This document shows, piece by piece, positions 40,836-50,700 of a stretch of DNA of 64,000 bases. Origin of the DNA: Naumovozyma dairenensis CBS 421 (taxonomy: Eukaryota > Ascomycota > Saccharomycetes > Saccharomycetales > Saccharomycetaceae); NCBI RefSeq assembly GCF_000227115.2, contig NC_016488.1, positions 620,001 through 684,000 of the forward strand, given 5' to 3'. The notes under the pieces are model-generated. The model was given only the letters and a program-made list of their open reading frames with translations, ran no database searches and had not been told where the DNA came from. Made by a program: the position numbers and the translations under genes. Within the stretch, counting starts at the first letter, position 1. Each line of letters begins with the position of its first letter.

Positions 40836-42908
40836 TTACTTTTCGAAGTTCTTTTCGATAACGCCTTCTACATTACGTTCACTAACTTTGGATGAACTAC
40901 TACCAGTATCAACATTTATACCTTCCTCCAAGTCACCACTACCAACATTTTGAACAACTGTACCATTCTCCTTCCTAACCATCCAAGTAGCATATATAAT
41001 AATTTGTAAAGTTAAGAAAATAATACAAAACCCGGCCCATGTTAACCCACAATATGCAGAACCAGTAGTAAAAATAACATCATATTTATCCTTCTTAGTA
41101 CCACGTTTAATGATACCAATCATGGCACTAACAATAGTACTACCTAACCCAACAAACAAAGAATCCCACATAAATGTCAAAATTAAACAATACCATAATT
41201 TCATAGAAATAGCACGTTTACTGAAAGCCATAAACAAAAGGAATCCCATCGTGAAAAACAAACTAATAATAGCAATCAAATTCATTGCTAATGTGGCCTT
41301 AATTGCTGGAACATATTCATGTTGTTTGTTTTGTAATGAACCATCTAAATGTAAATCCCATTTACCAATATTTAAAGCATCCATATATGGTTTAAAATCA
41401 GAAATTAATAAACTATCATAAATAATTTGTCTGAAATCTAAATTTTGGACAGTATGAGATTTAGTACATGATGTTAATTCACCCGCTAAATTTACATGAC
41501 ATAAAGTGAAAATGGAAAGACGGAATTTAACTGGGACATTTAAGTAACCTAAGATTGATGGTGTGATTTCTTCTAAATATTCTTGACTGACTTCTCCTGA
41601 CGAATTGGCATCTGTTAATACGGTCATTAAAGGTAAGAATGTTGCCGTGTTATTTTTAGCCCATGATGTAATATCTAATAAGGAACTTAATGTTGAGGTA
41701 GCGTTGGAGGAGGATTTCATTAAATTTAATAAATCTGGAACATATTGTAATGATGAAATATCCTGTATTAATAATCCACTTAGATCTGTTAAGGTACTCA
41801 CTGTCTTTGTATCATTATAACTTGAGCTTAATAATTCATCTAAGACAACTAATTGAGCTGTAGATGATGATGCATCTGACGATGATGAAGATAATTCTTC
41901 CACCGACGATAAAACTAATGTCTTGTTGGAAGCATTGTTGACAATAGTGGATAATGAGGTCAATGCAGTTTTAGCAGATTGGGAGGTGGTAATGTTATCA
42001 GCAATCATTTCTTCTAATGTTGATAGAGTAGTATTAGCAGAATTAGAAACATTGAAAAGTAATTCTTCAGCTTCAAGACTAGATGACATTGAAGTTGGAA
42101 CTAAACTTCCAAGAGAAGTGAATGTAGTAGCTAAGGCATTATCATTATCACTATTAATGGCAGTCTGGAGTGAATTAAATAATGTATCGGCTAAAGAGGA
42201 AGGAATAGTAGCATTCATTAGAGCAACTAATGCAGAGAAAGTTGCTGTAATATTATTTGAAGCAGAGAATAATGAAAATGCTGGGACTAATTGAGCCTTT
42301 TCTGCAACAGTCATGTTATTTAGCGTTATTAATGATTCAACACTACTTGTTGCATTTGCTGAATCAGCCAATAATTGGAAGACTGTTGTTTCCAAGCTAG
42401 CTGTAGCGGCCAGTTCCGTTAGTGATGTATTTGCTGACATGGATCCCATTAATGAGTTGAATCCATCTAATGTTTGTGAAACGTTTTTAGAGTTAGACAA
42501 TAATTCAATTATTCCTTCAATTTCCAGAGTGGTAGAATTACTACTAGACAAAGCTAATGGTGCTAAATTAAGTATGGAGCTGACAGTTTCTGTAGTATTT
42601 TCTGCAGCAGACAGTAGAGTAAGTAATGGTTTCAAAGCTGGAGTAGTAGAAAGAGCCTTTAATGGATCGAAAATATCAGTAACCGTGACATTTGGTGCAG
42701 CTAATGCAGAACCAAGAATTGCAAGTACTGGACCGAATTGTGGTGCAACTTTAGTGACATTAATCTTAGAAATGTCAGCTTCACCTATATAAATATTAGT
42801 TAGAGGTTTGTAATCTGAACTGGAACCAGCAGTCGCTATGATAACCAAAAGGAATGTTGTCAATGAAAACAGACATGACGACAGCAGTATTATCTTCTTA
42901 TTCAGCAT
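40836..42908 (-). CDS. INA1: SUR7/PalI-like membrane protein Ina1 (YLR413W)
   Basis: A 690-residue protein from the first ATG (MLNKKIILLSSCLFSLTT); nine upstream codons lack an ATG. S. cerevisiae YLR413W is about 675 aa and of unclear function. The fold resembles Pun1. TM1 is at 5-27, followed by AGSSSDYKPLTNIYIGEAD, which closely parallels the Pun1 AGSTKNYYPINSIYVAQLD. Three C-terminal spans run through TMGFLLFMAF, a second block, and YCGLTWAGFCIIFLTLQIIIY. The large difference is a roughly 430-residue extracellular insertion rich in Ser, Thr, Asn and Leu, with many N-x-S/T sites and a loose repeat pattern of helical units. The cytoplasmic tail is short and acidic. The two neighbours look like ancient tandem duplicates. 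Confidence 0.92.
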   Translation of the reverse strand: MLNKKIILLSSCLFSLTTFLLVIIATAGSSSDYKPLTNIYIGEADISKINVTKVAPQFGPVLAILGSALAAPNVTVTDIFDPLKALSTTPALKPLLTLLSAAENTTETVSSILNLAPLALSSSNSTTLEIEGIIELLSNSKNVSQTLDGFNSLMGSMSANTSLTELAATASLETTVFQLLADSANATSSVESLITLNNMTVAEKAQLVPAFSLFSASNNITATFSALVALMNATIPSSLADTLFNSLQTAINSDNDNALATTFTSLGSLVPTSMSSSLEAEELLFNVSNSANTTLSTLEEMIADNITTSQSAKTALTSLSTIVNNASNKTLVLSSVEELSSSSSDASSSTAQLVVLDELLSSSYNDTKTVSTLTDLSGLLIQDISSLQYVPDLLNLMKSSSNATSTLSSLLDITSWAKNNTATFLPLMTVLTDANSSGEVSQEYLEEITPSILGYLNVPVKFRLSIFTLCHVNLAGELTSCTKSHTVQNLDFRQIIYDSLLISDFKPYMDALNIGKWDLHLDGSLQNKQHEYVPAIKATLAMNLIAIISLFFTMGFLLFMAFSKRAISMKLWYCLILTFMWDSLFVGLGSTIVSAMIGIIKRGTKKDKYDVIFTTGSAYCGLTWAGFCIIFLTLQIIIYATWMVRKENGTVVQNVGSGDLEEGINVDTGSSSSKVSERNVEGVIEKNFEK

Positions 42909-43731
42909 TATTATATGTGTTATTGATGATGACAATTGATTGCTTGATTAATGCAATTTTAACTTGCTATTAATTTCTGGAAATATCTTTGCGGGTACGA
43001 CTGCTTACTTAAAGAGAGTCAAGATAACATCATCAACGAGATGCGAACGATTATGTTATCTTATATAAAACTAAATTAAATAAGTGCCATCTCATTTTGA
43101 AAATATGTGTTCTTGTTGAGTTTTCTCGAATGATCTACGTACGTGTTTGCAGTAACTAAAAATTATAGAAATGCCTAAAAAATTGTACGTATAGAAAAAA
43201 CATCATCGTACGTACTACTACTACTCTACTACTACTACCTTCGTACCTTATTTGTACCTAAGATTCTTAGACTAAAAAAAAGTTGATAAACCTTTGCCAC
43301 TTCAAGAAATATGAAAAAGTATGCTGTTGCCCTTCCCTTCGAAAGGAATCTTTCGATTTTCTTCTTCCTTACTCGTTTTGGTGCTTCTCTTCGGAAGGGT
43401 TCTCCTTCAGTTCTTAAGCCGTCCATTTTGCTTTCCCTCTCTTCTTTTTCTTTTCATGAGTTCTTCCGAATCTCAGCAAACAATCAGCGGAGGGGAGAAA
43501 CAGGCCAAGAAAAAATGTTGGGATATTTAGGAAAAACACGTACCATCATGTTTTCTAGGCTACTTTCTTTGGTGTAAAATTTGCTAATCTGAGTGTCTTT
43601 CCTCGAGGAAAAAATACAGGGCACTTTGCCACACCCCTGGGTTACGTACGTACCTTTTTTGGCTATCCGTAGATAACGTACAGCACAACAAAAGTGTATG
43701 AAGTTCAACGTAAAAGGAACAGTCCAGCAGT

Positions 43732-43733
<2 letters not shown>

Positions 43734-43769
<36 letters not shown>
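43734..43769 (+). repeat. (CAG)12 trinucleotide repeat
   Basis: Twelve uninterrupted CAG units in intergenic DNA. On the minus strand one frame reads it as poly-Ala within a 92-codon open frame (43705-43983), and another as poly-Leu. Neither has a recognisable partner domain. Confidence 0.95.
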
Positions 43770-43770
<1 letters not shown>

Positions 43771-46700
43771 TCGATGTTTTGTCTCATGCAGGTATTGTGA
43801 AGGAGAGGAATCTGGCAGGGGAAGGTACGTAAAGCCATAGATCTCTTGCCAACTCCTTGAGAGGGCTTCGTACAAAGGCTTGTGTTCCAAGGAAGTACTT
43901 CCGTACGGGGGAAACTCAGAGGGAAAAGCTGTTGAATTCAACAAGTTCGCCGAATCTACCAAACGCAACAAGAGGGCGTACAAAGAAATAAGAGTATCTA
44001 TTTGTTGTTGGCATTGTTGGCAAAATTCTTGTAATAGTACGCACTTTTGTGCGTGTGTGCGTAGGTAAGTTTTCTTCTTGAAATGATATTGAATTTCGAA
44101 GCAACACCAAGGTTTAAGTCAAAACTTTTTTTCTTAACTGCTTTCGGAAACCGGGAAAGAGGAAATCAGTGGTGCATTGCTAACAGCGATATTAAGTATT
44201 CAATGTTCAAAGTGGAAAATTCTGTAGAATTGCCGGAAATGGACTAAAAGAAAAAAAAAAGGGGATGTGGCTCAAGGAAAAAAATAGTGCAAGACATCCC
44301 TTTTTTAGCATGGTTGCTTTTATATTTTACGGAGTCTATAAGAGAAAGGTCCGTACCGTTCGAGATTATAGATATGCACAAGAATGTGTATAGTGAATCT
44401 AGTCAGATCAACCTACAATTCCTACACAAAGTTCCATACGTGAATTATGATCTGATCTGATCTGATTTTGATTCTGATTCATATCTAAAAATGGCATAAA
44501 CTTCGTCTCCATTCAACAGGGAGTGAAAAGATGCGTAGCCTTATATTCCCAATTTAAGTAAGAATATTCTTTACGTTTGTACAATGGTTATTACTAATTA
44601 GTATTTGTATTACATATGTACGTACGTACGTACGAACTCGATCTTGGCAAAACAAACATGTTGCATTTTGGGATCAGACTATAATTAGGACTCCGTTCCG
44701 AACGTACATACCTATGTAAATGGGAACTAGTAGCCAGCAAGCTGTAGCCTTCAACTTGTAGAAGTGAAATTCCATTTCCAGTACGTAATATTCAGACGAT
44801 ACCTGCATATATATGTACTTTCTATTGGGTAGAATGTTCCCCATACCGAGGTTATAATTTTATCATTTAAAAAAACATCTTTACTTGAATCACAAGTTTA
44901 TTTACTTGTTTGTTTTTCGATAAAGTGAATCATTCTGTGAAAAAACTTCTACGTACGTATGTTCCAAGAAGGGTCTGATCTTATACTACATAAAGTACGT
45001 GGGCTACGTACTACCCAGGTAGGAAACGAATTGGGCCACTTTTGGACATTAACGGCAGTATTTCCGCTTATTATAAAAGAAACTGTAATCAGTTAACCAA
45101 GCTTGTGTTATCAGAGGTAGTCACGTCCCTATCTTCGAATACCATAATGAATAACTTAGAATTTCCTTCCAAGAGCTACTATAATTGATGATAGATATCT
45201 TAGAACGTTTATATATTCACATTATTATCCACTGTGCTTAATATATAAATTAAGTAACCGAAAACAAACCTATATATTATAACTGAACGTAATTAATCGA
45301 CAACTTTGAACTCTCAATAGGAAGCAAATTACATCTAACATGAAGGTTGCTGTTATTAATAATTGATTATTTACAAACAGATGGTGGTTCACGTAGTTCT
45401 ACCGCCCTAAAAGAGGAGCAATGAGTTGAACCCAAAGGGACCATAATAGCTGTATTGTGCTCAGGTTCAAGTCGATAGAACACTACGTAAGCTTGATAAT
45501 TTGTTTGTTTCTTCTAATAACTGCTATAAAATACGCTTAATTGTTGTAACAAATATCAAAGGAAGAAAAAATTTCTATCGTGGTATTTATATTTGTGTAG
45601 AAAAAGGCTGGATACATTGTTAAATAGAAATCTCTTTTGGAGATATTTTAGCAAATAGAGATTAATTTTATTTGAGATCATGAAAAATAAATAAAAGAGA
45701 GAAATATAGTGAATAACTTTTGTTTATACAGTTTGACAAGATTAGTTCTTGATAGAGGAAGAAAATTGAGTAATTAGAGACAGGTAAATATTTTTTTTAT
45801 TCTTAATGTATGTCAATAGCCTAATATATACCTGAAAAAGGAAGTTTTATTATGAATCCATTGGAAAGTCATAGATATGGCTGGGAATTTTTTCAATTAC
45901 CTAGCATTTATTCAATTACTCCTTACTCTTGTGTACTAGGTTTATGATATCAAGCCATTTATAGATAGATGTTTCAAAAAAACAAATTACCAAGGAAAGT
46001 ACCAGCTTATATAAAAATTATCATAATATCTCAAGACAGGTAAAGAAGTCTCACTTTGAGGTTTCTTCTTTCGAGCATTCTTAGGTTCTTAGAAAGGTCG
46101 GATAAAAAATAAAGAAATACCCTTTAATTACACAAACCTTAAGAAGTTAGTTTTCAGAGAAAAAAAAATATTTCAGAGTTTGGACTCCAAATTCTTGAAG
46201 AATTACTCAAAGAACCCTTAAGTTACAATGTCTTTAGACGTAAGCTCAAGAACTATGAACAAAACCATTTAAGAGGATATTGATTCAATATAATCAGGAA
46301 CCATCGAAGTGGTAAATTATCATTATCCAACTCATATTTGAAAGTTATATGTTTTATTTCTATTCAAGTTATTATTTGCATGGAACCTCCTCTGTATTAC
46401 CTTATAATCTAAAAGACGATAAATGCAGACTCTCTATATTAGCGGAGTTTAAGTAAGAATGTAAGTAGATCAGGAACTCAGTTATTTACAGTAAAAGTTT
46501 CACTACGTATATGGTTGCTGAGCGTTACGTTACGTTACATACGGCGAATTCAACTCAACGACTCCCTTCCTTCATATTCTAATAACAATATATACCTAGT
46601 CACTTAGCAACAAAAGGTTCTGTTTTTTGTTGATTTTTTTGCCGCCCAAGCCCAAATACCAAAGTCCTTCTTTATTTGCCCCATACTCACTATAATAATA

Positions 46701-46784
46701 TCAAGCAAGAGGAATAGATTGTTTTTCATAAACCTTTAAGTCCGTTAAAGGGAACCGGTATTATCCGGAGTGCGAGGACAGGGG

Positions 46785-46791
46785 TTACCCG
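46785..46791 (+). promoter_or_regulatory. Reb1 site plus G11 run upstream of FAS1
   Basis: TTACCCG, an exact Reb1 core, is followed directly by eleven G (46791-46801). S. cerevisiae FAS1 is known to use general factors (Reb1, Rap1, Abf1) together with inositol elements. Here the Reb1 site lies about 40 bp from the first ICRE. Confidence 0.6.
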
Positions 46792-46831
46792 GGGGGGGGG
46801 GCCACCGGGCGTTTGTTTGTATTTGTGAGTG

Positions 46832-46841
46832 CATGTGAAAT
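46832..46841 (+). promoter_or_regulatory. Inositol/choline-responsive element of FAS1, copy 1
   Basis: CATGTGAAAT is an exact match to the Ino2/Ino4 E-box element that coordinates FAS1, FAS2 and phospholipid genes. It lies about 880 bp upstream of the FAS1 ATG, which implies a long leader or a distal activating site. Confidence 0.75.
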
Positions 46842-46851
46842 ATGTGTTTAG

Positions 46852-46861
46852 CATGTGAAAA
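46852..46861 (+). promoter_or_regulatory. Inositol/choline-responsive element of FAS1, copy 2
   Basis: CATGTGAAAA matches nine of ten ICRE bases, including the CATGTG E-box. It lies 20 bp (about two helical turns) from copy 1 on the same strand. Confidence 0.65.
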
Positions 46862-47385
46862 AAATACCAACAACTAGAGACTAGAGACGAGGGACGAGAG
46901 AGAGGACAACAAACAAAAAACAGCGACACCAAAATTCGTGTGGGCAAAGCCTCTGCCCTTCCTTCGATGGCGGCGTCCCTCCTCCTGCACGTACGGCAGT
47001 TTCTGGGTGAGAGAACTCGAAGTTTCCTGTTGTTTCTTTGTTGCCACCCGCCGCGGCCCGCCAACAACAAACAAAGTTGTTGGAAAAGTGTCGTCGTGGA
47101 CCTCCTGCCTCGAGGAAACTGGAAACTGGAGACTGGATGAGGCCTTAATTATTGTTACAGTCACAGTTCACATTCACATTCACATCCACAGTGGTGATGA
47201 TGATTTATTAACAGGTGGACTTCGAATAGAAATAATTCACCAACTTTTGGTTGCTCGTATTACGTACGTATTTTGGGTAGATTGTATAGTCTTATCATCA
47301 AATATTCAGGTTCGTTTCAAGCAAGAACCGAATAGAGTGGAATTGATAAAGGAGACAGTCTTGTTCATCATCTGTTGCTGCTATT

Positions 47386-47422
47386 CATTCATTCATTCAT
47401 TCACTCACTCACTCACTCACTC
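47386..47422. repeat. ATTC/ACTC tetranucleotide array in the FAS1 leader region
   Basis: Four ATTC units run into five CACT/ACTC units. It lies about 300 bp upstream of FAS1, between the ICREs and the start codon. Confidence 0.85.
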
Positions 47423-47718
47423 GTTGATTTATCCATTGCCTTCCTCTGTATATACTGATCACATATATATAAGTGCATTGGTACTACTCTCGAATCCATT
47501 AATTATTCTTCAAAGAAAAACTGAAGACCATAAAGAAGATAAACTCTTCATCGTTAATTGTCCTTTCAGTTATAACAAAAAACAAACACTCTATCACCTT
47601 AATCCTTTTTCTCCATTAGTTGCCTTAACTATCTATTACAAGGAACGTTTTATTTATAGAAGTTTACTATACCACACTAATTTTTTTTTTTTTTTGATAA
47701 ATCATAATAGATAGGATA

Positions 47719-50700
47719 ATGAGCGCTTCTACAAGACCTTTAATCTTATCACACGGTTCCATAGAACATGTTTTACCTGTTCCAACAGCTTCTTATTTCG
47801 CTGCTTCTCAATTACAAGAACAATTCCATAAAACTCTACCCGAACCTACTGAGGGCTTCGCATCTGACGATGAACCTTCTTCTTCTGCTGAACTTTTGGG
47901 TAAATTCTTAGGTTATGTTGCTTCTCTAATAGACTCTTCCACCAAGACTCAATTCAGCGAAGTTCTAAGCGTCTCTTTGGTAGAATTCGAAAATACGTAT
48001 TTTCAAGCTAATAACATTAATGATCCTCATACATTAGCTGCAAAATTACTTAATGACCAAGAAGAATTTCCAACTACTTTATCAAAAGTTAAAGAATTAA
48101 TTAAAAATTATATTGCAGCTAGAGTAGTAGCAAACATTCCATTCGAAAAAAATGTGAACTCTGCATTATTTAATTCCAATTCTAATAATAATAATAATAA
48201 TAATACTCAAACTGAAATAGTAGCTATCTTCGGCGGTCAAGGTAATACAGACGATTATTTTGAAGAATTAAGAGAAATATATCAAACTTATCATCCAATT
48301 GTAAAAGATATAATCAAATTCGCTGCAAACACTTTGAATGATTTAATAAATCTACATCAGGCGTACGAAAAAGTTTACACTCAAGGCTTTGACGTCATTA
48401 GATGGTTGAAACATCCAACAAAGACTCCAGATGTAGATTATTTACTATCTATCCCAATATCATGTCCGTTGATCGGTGTTATTCAATTAACCCATTACGC
48501 TATCACTGCTAAATTGTTAGGTTTTACTCCAGGTGAGTTAAGATCTCATTTAAAAGGTGCTACAGGTCATTCACAAGGTTTAGCCACTGCTGTAGCCATT
48601 GCAGAAGCTGATTCATGGGATTCATTTTTTGTCGTTATGAAAAAGGCAATCTCCCTCTTATTCTTCATCGGTGTTCGTTGTTATTTAGCTTATCCAAATA
48701 CTTCTTTGCCCCCATCTATCCTTGAAGATTCTTTGGAAAATTCGGAAGGTGTTCCATCTCCAATGTTAACTATCTCAAATTTATCCAAACAACAAGTTCA
48801 AGATTTCGTAGATGAAACTAATTCTCATCTACCTGCTGAAAAACATATCGTCATTTCATTAATTAATGGTGCAAGAAATGTAGTAGTATCAGGCCCACCA
48901 CAATCATTATACGGGTTGAATTTAGCATTAAGAAAGGAAAAGGCTCCATCTGGATTAGATCAATCAAGAATCCCATCAAGAGAAAGAAAATTGAAATTCT
49001 CAAATAGATTCTTACCAGTAACCTCACCATTCCATTCTCATTTATTGATTCCTGCTATGGATTGCATCGCTAAAGATTTATCCACTCATAACATTGAATT
49101 CAATGAATCTGATTTGAAAATCCCAGTTTATGATACATTTGATGGTAAAAACTTAAAAGATCATTCATCTTCAATCGCTGAAAGAATCGTAGATTGTATC
49201 ATTAGATTACCTGTCAATTGGGAAACTACCACTAAATTTTCATCAACTCACATTCTTGATTTCGGACCAGGTGGTGCTTCAGGATTGGGTGTTTTAACTC
49301 ATCGTAATAAAGATGGTACCGGTGTTCGTATCATCGTAGCGGGCACTTTAGACATTAATCCAGATGACGACTACGGTTTCAAACAAGAACTTTTTGAAAA
49401 TACTTTGAAATTTAATCCAAATTGGTTGAAAGAATTCCATCCAAAATTAGTTAAAAATAAAGTAGGGAAAATCTTTGTAGAGACCAAATTTTCTAAATTA
49501 TTAGGTAGACCACCTTTATTAGTTCCAGGTATGACTCCAACTACCGTGTCTCCAGATTTCGTCGCCGCTACAATTAATGCCGGTTATCAAATTGAATTAG
49601 CTGGTGGTGGTTATTTCTCTGCTCAAGGTATGACTGATGCAATTGATTCCGTTATTTCTCAAATCAAAAAAGGTTATAGTTTATCACTGAATTTGATTTA
49701 TGTTAATCCATTCATGTTACAATGGTGTATCCCATTGATTAGAGAATTAAGGTTAAAGGGTTATCCAATTCAATCAATGACTATCGGTGCTGGTGTCCCA
49801 TCTTTAGAAGTCGCCTCGGAATATATTACTACTTTAGGATTGACACATTTAGGTTTGAAACCTGGGTCCATTGATGCTATTTCTCAAGTTATCACTATTG
49901 CTAAAGCTCATCCAAATTTCCCAATCGTTTTACAATGGACTGGTGGTAGAGGTGGTGGTCATCATTCCTTCGAAGATGTTCATACTCCAATGTTACAAAT
50001 GTATTCTAAGATTAGAAGACAATCTAATATCGTATTGATTGCAGGTTCAGGGTTCGGGTCTGCTGAAGATACTTATCCATACTTGACCGGTCAATGGTCC
50101 ACTGAATTTAATTATCCTCCAATGCCATTTGATGGGTTCTTATTAGGGTCCAGAGTTATGATTGCCAAGGAGGCTAAGACAGCCCCAGCTGCTAAACAAG
50201 CTATTGTCGATTGTACAGGTGCTAAAGATAGTGAATGGGAAAGTACTTACAAGAAACCAACTGGTGGTATTATTACTGTTCGTTCTGAAATGGGTGAACC
50301 AATTCATAAGATTGCTACTCGTTGTGTCGTCTTTTGGAAGGAAATGGATGATACTATTTTCAATCTACCAAAGAATAAATTACAAGCTGCTTTAGATGCT
50401 AAGAAGGATTATATTATTGGTAAATTAAATGCTGATACCCATAAACCTTGGTTCCCTACTGTTAATGGCGAAGTTCGTGATTTAGACTTGATGACATATG
50501 AAGAAGTCGCTCAAAGATTAGTTGAATTGATGTTCATTAAGAAGACAAACTCTTGGACTGACATAACTTGGAGAACATTTACTGGTAACTTCTTACGTCG
50601 TGTTGAAGAACGTTTCACCAAGACAAAAACTGTTTCCGTAATTCAATCTTTTGCTATGCTAGATGAACCATCAAAGGCATTGGAAACTGTCTTTGACGCC

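Larger units (their letters stand above)
42909..47718. other. INA1-FAS1 divergent intergenic region (4.8 kb)
   Basis: This is the longest gene-free stretch in the window. It carries a cluster of ACGTACGT-type runs (43136, 43207, 43643, 44618, 44950, 47261) and a (CAG)12 array. It also holds a possible folded element at 45389-45488, and the FAS1 control region from about 46,780 (Reb1 site, G11, two ICREs, a CATT/CACT repeat). Open frames across the CAG array and the FAS1 leader have no recognisable product and are judged fortuitous. No tRNA or known ncRNA was recognised. Confidence 0.55.

Noticed and set aside
44130..44165. TTTCGGAAA in T-rich context, considered as a centromere CDEIII
   Set aside because: The rest of the CDEIII consensus is absent and there is no CDEI plus AT-rich CDEII at the right spacing.
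39366..47009. CACCCAGA (39366-39373) and TCTGGGTG (47002-47009), the telomere octamer reported for Naumovozyma castellii
   Set aside because: Only single octamers, not arrays. About two such matches are expected by chance in 64 kb on both strands.
46938..47714. 258-codon open frame running up to the FAS1 ATG
   Set aside because: It crosses the tetranucleotide array and oligo-T tract, contains no domain, and is separate from the conserved FAS1 N-terminus. It is best read as FAS1 leader or promoter.
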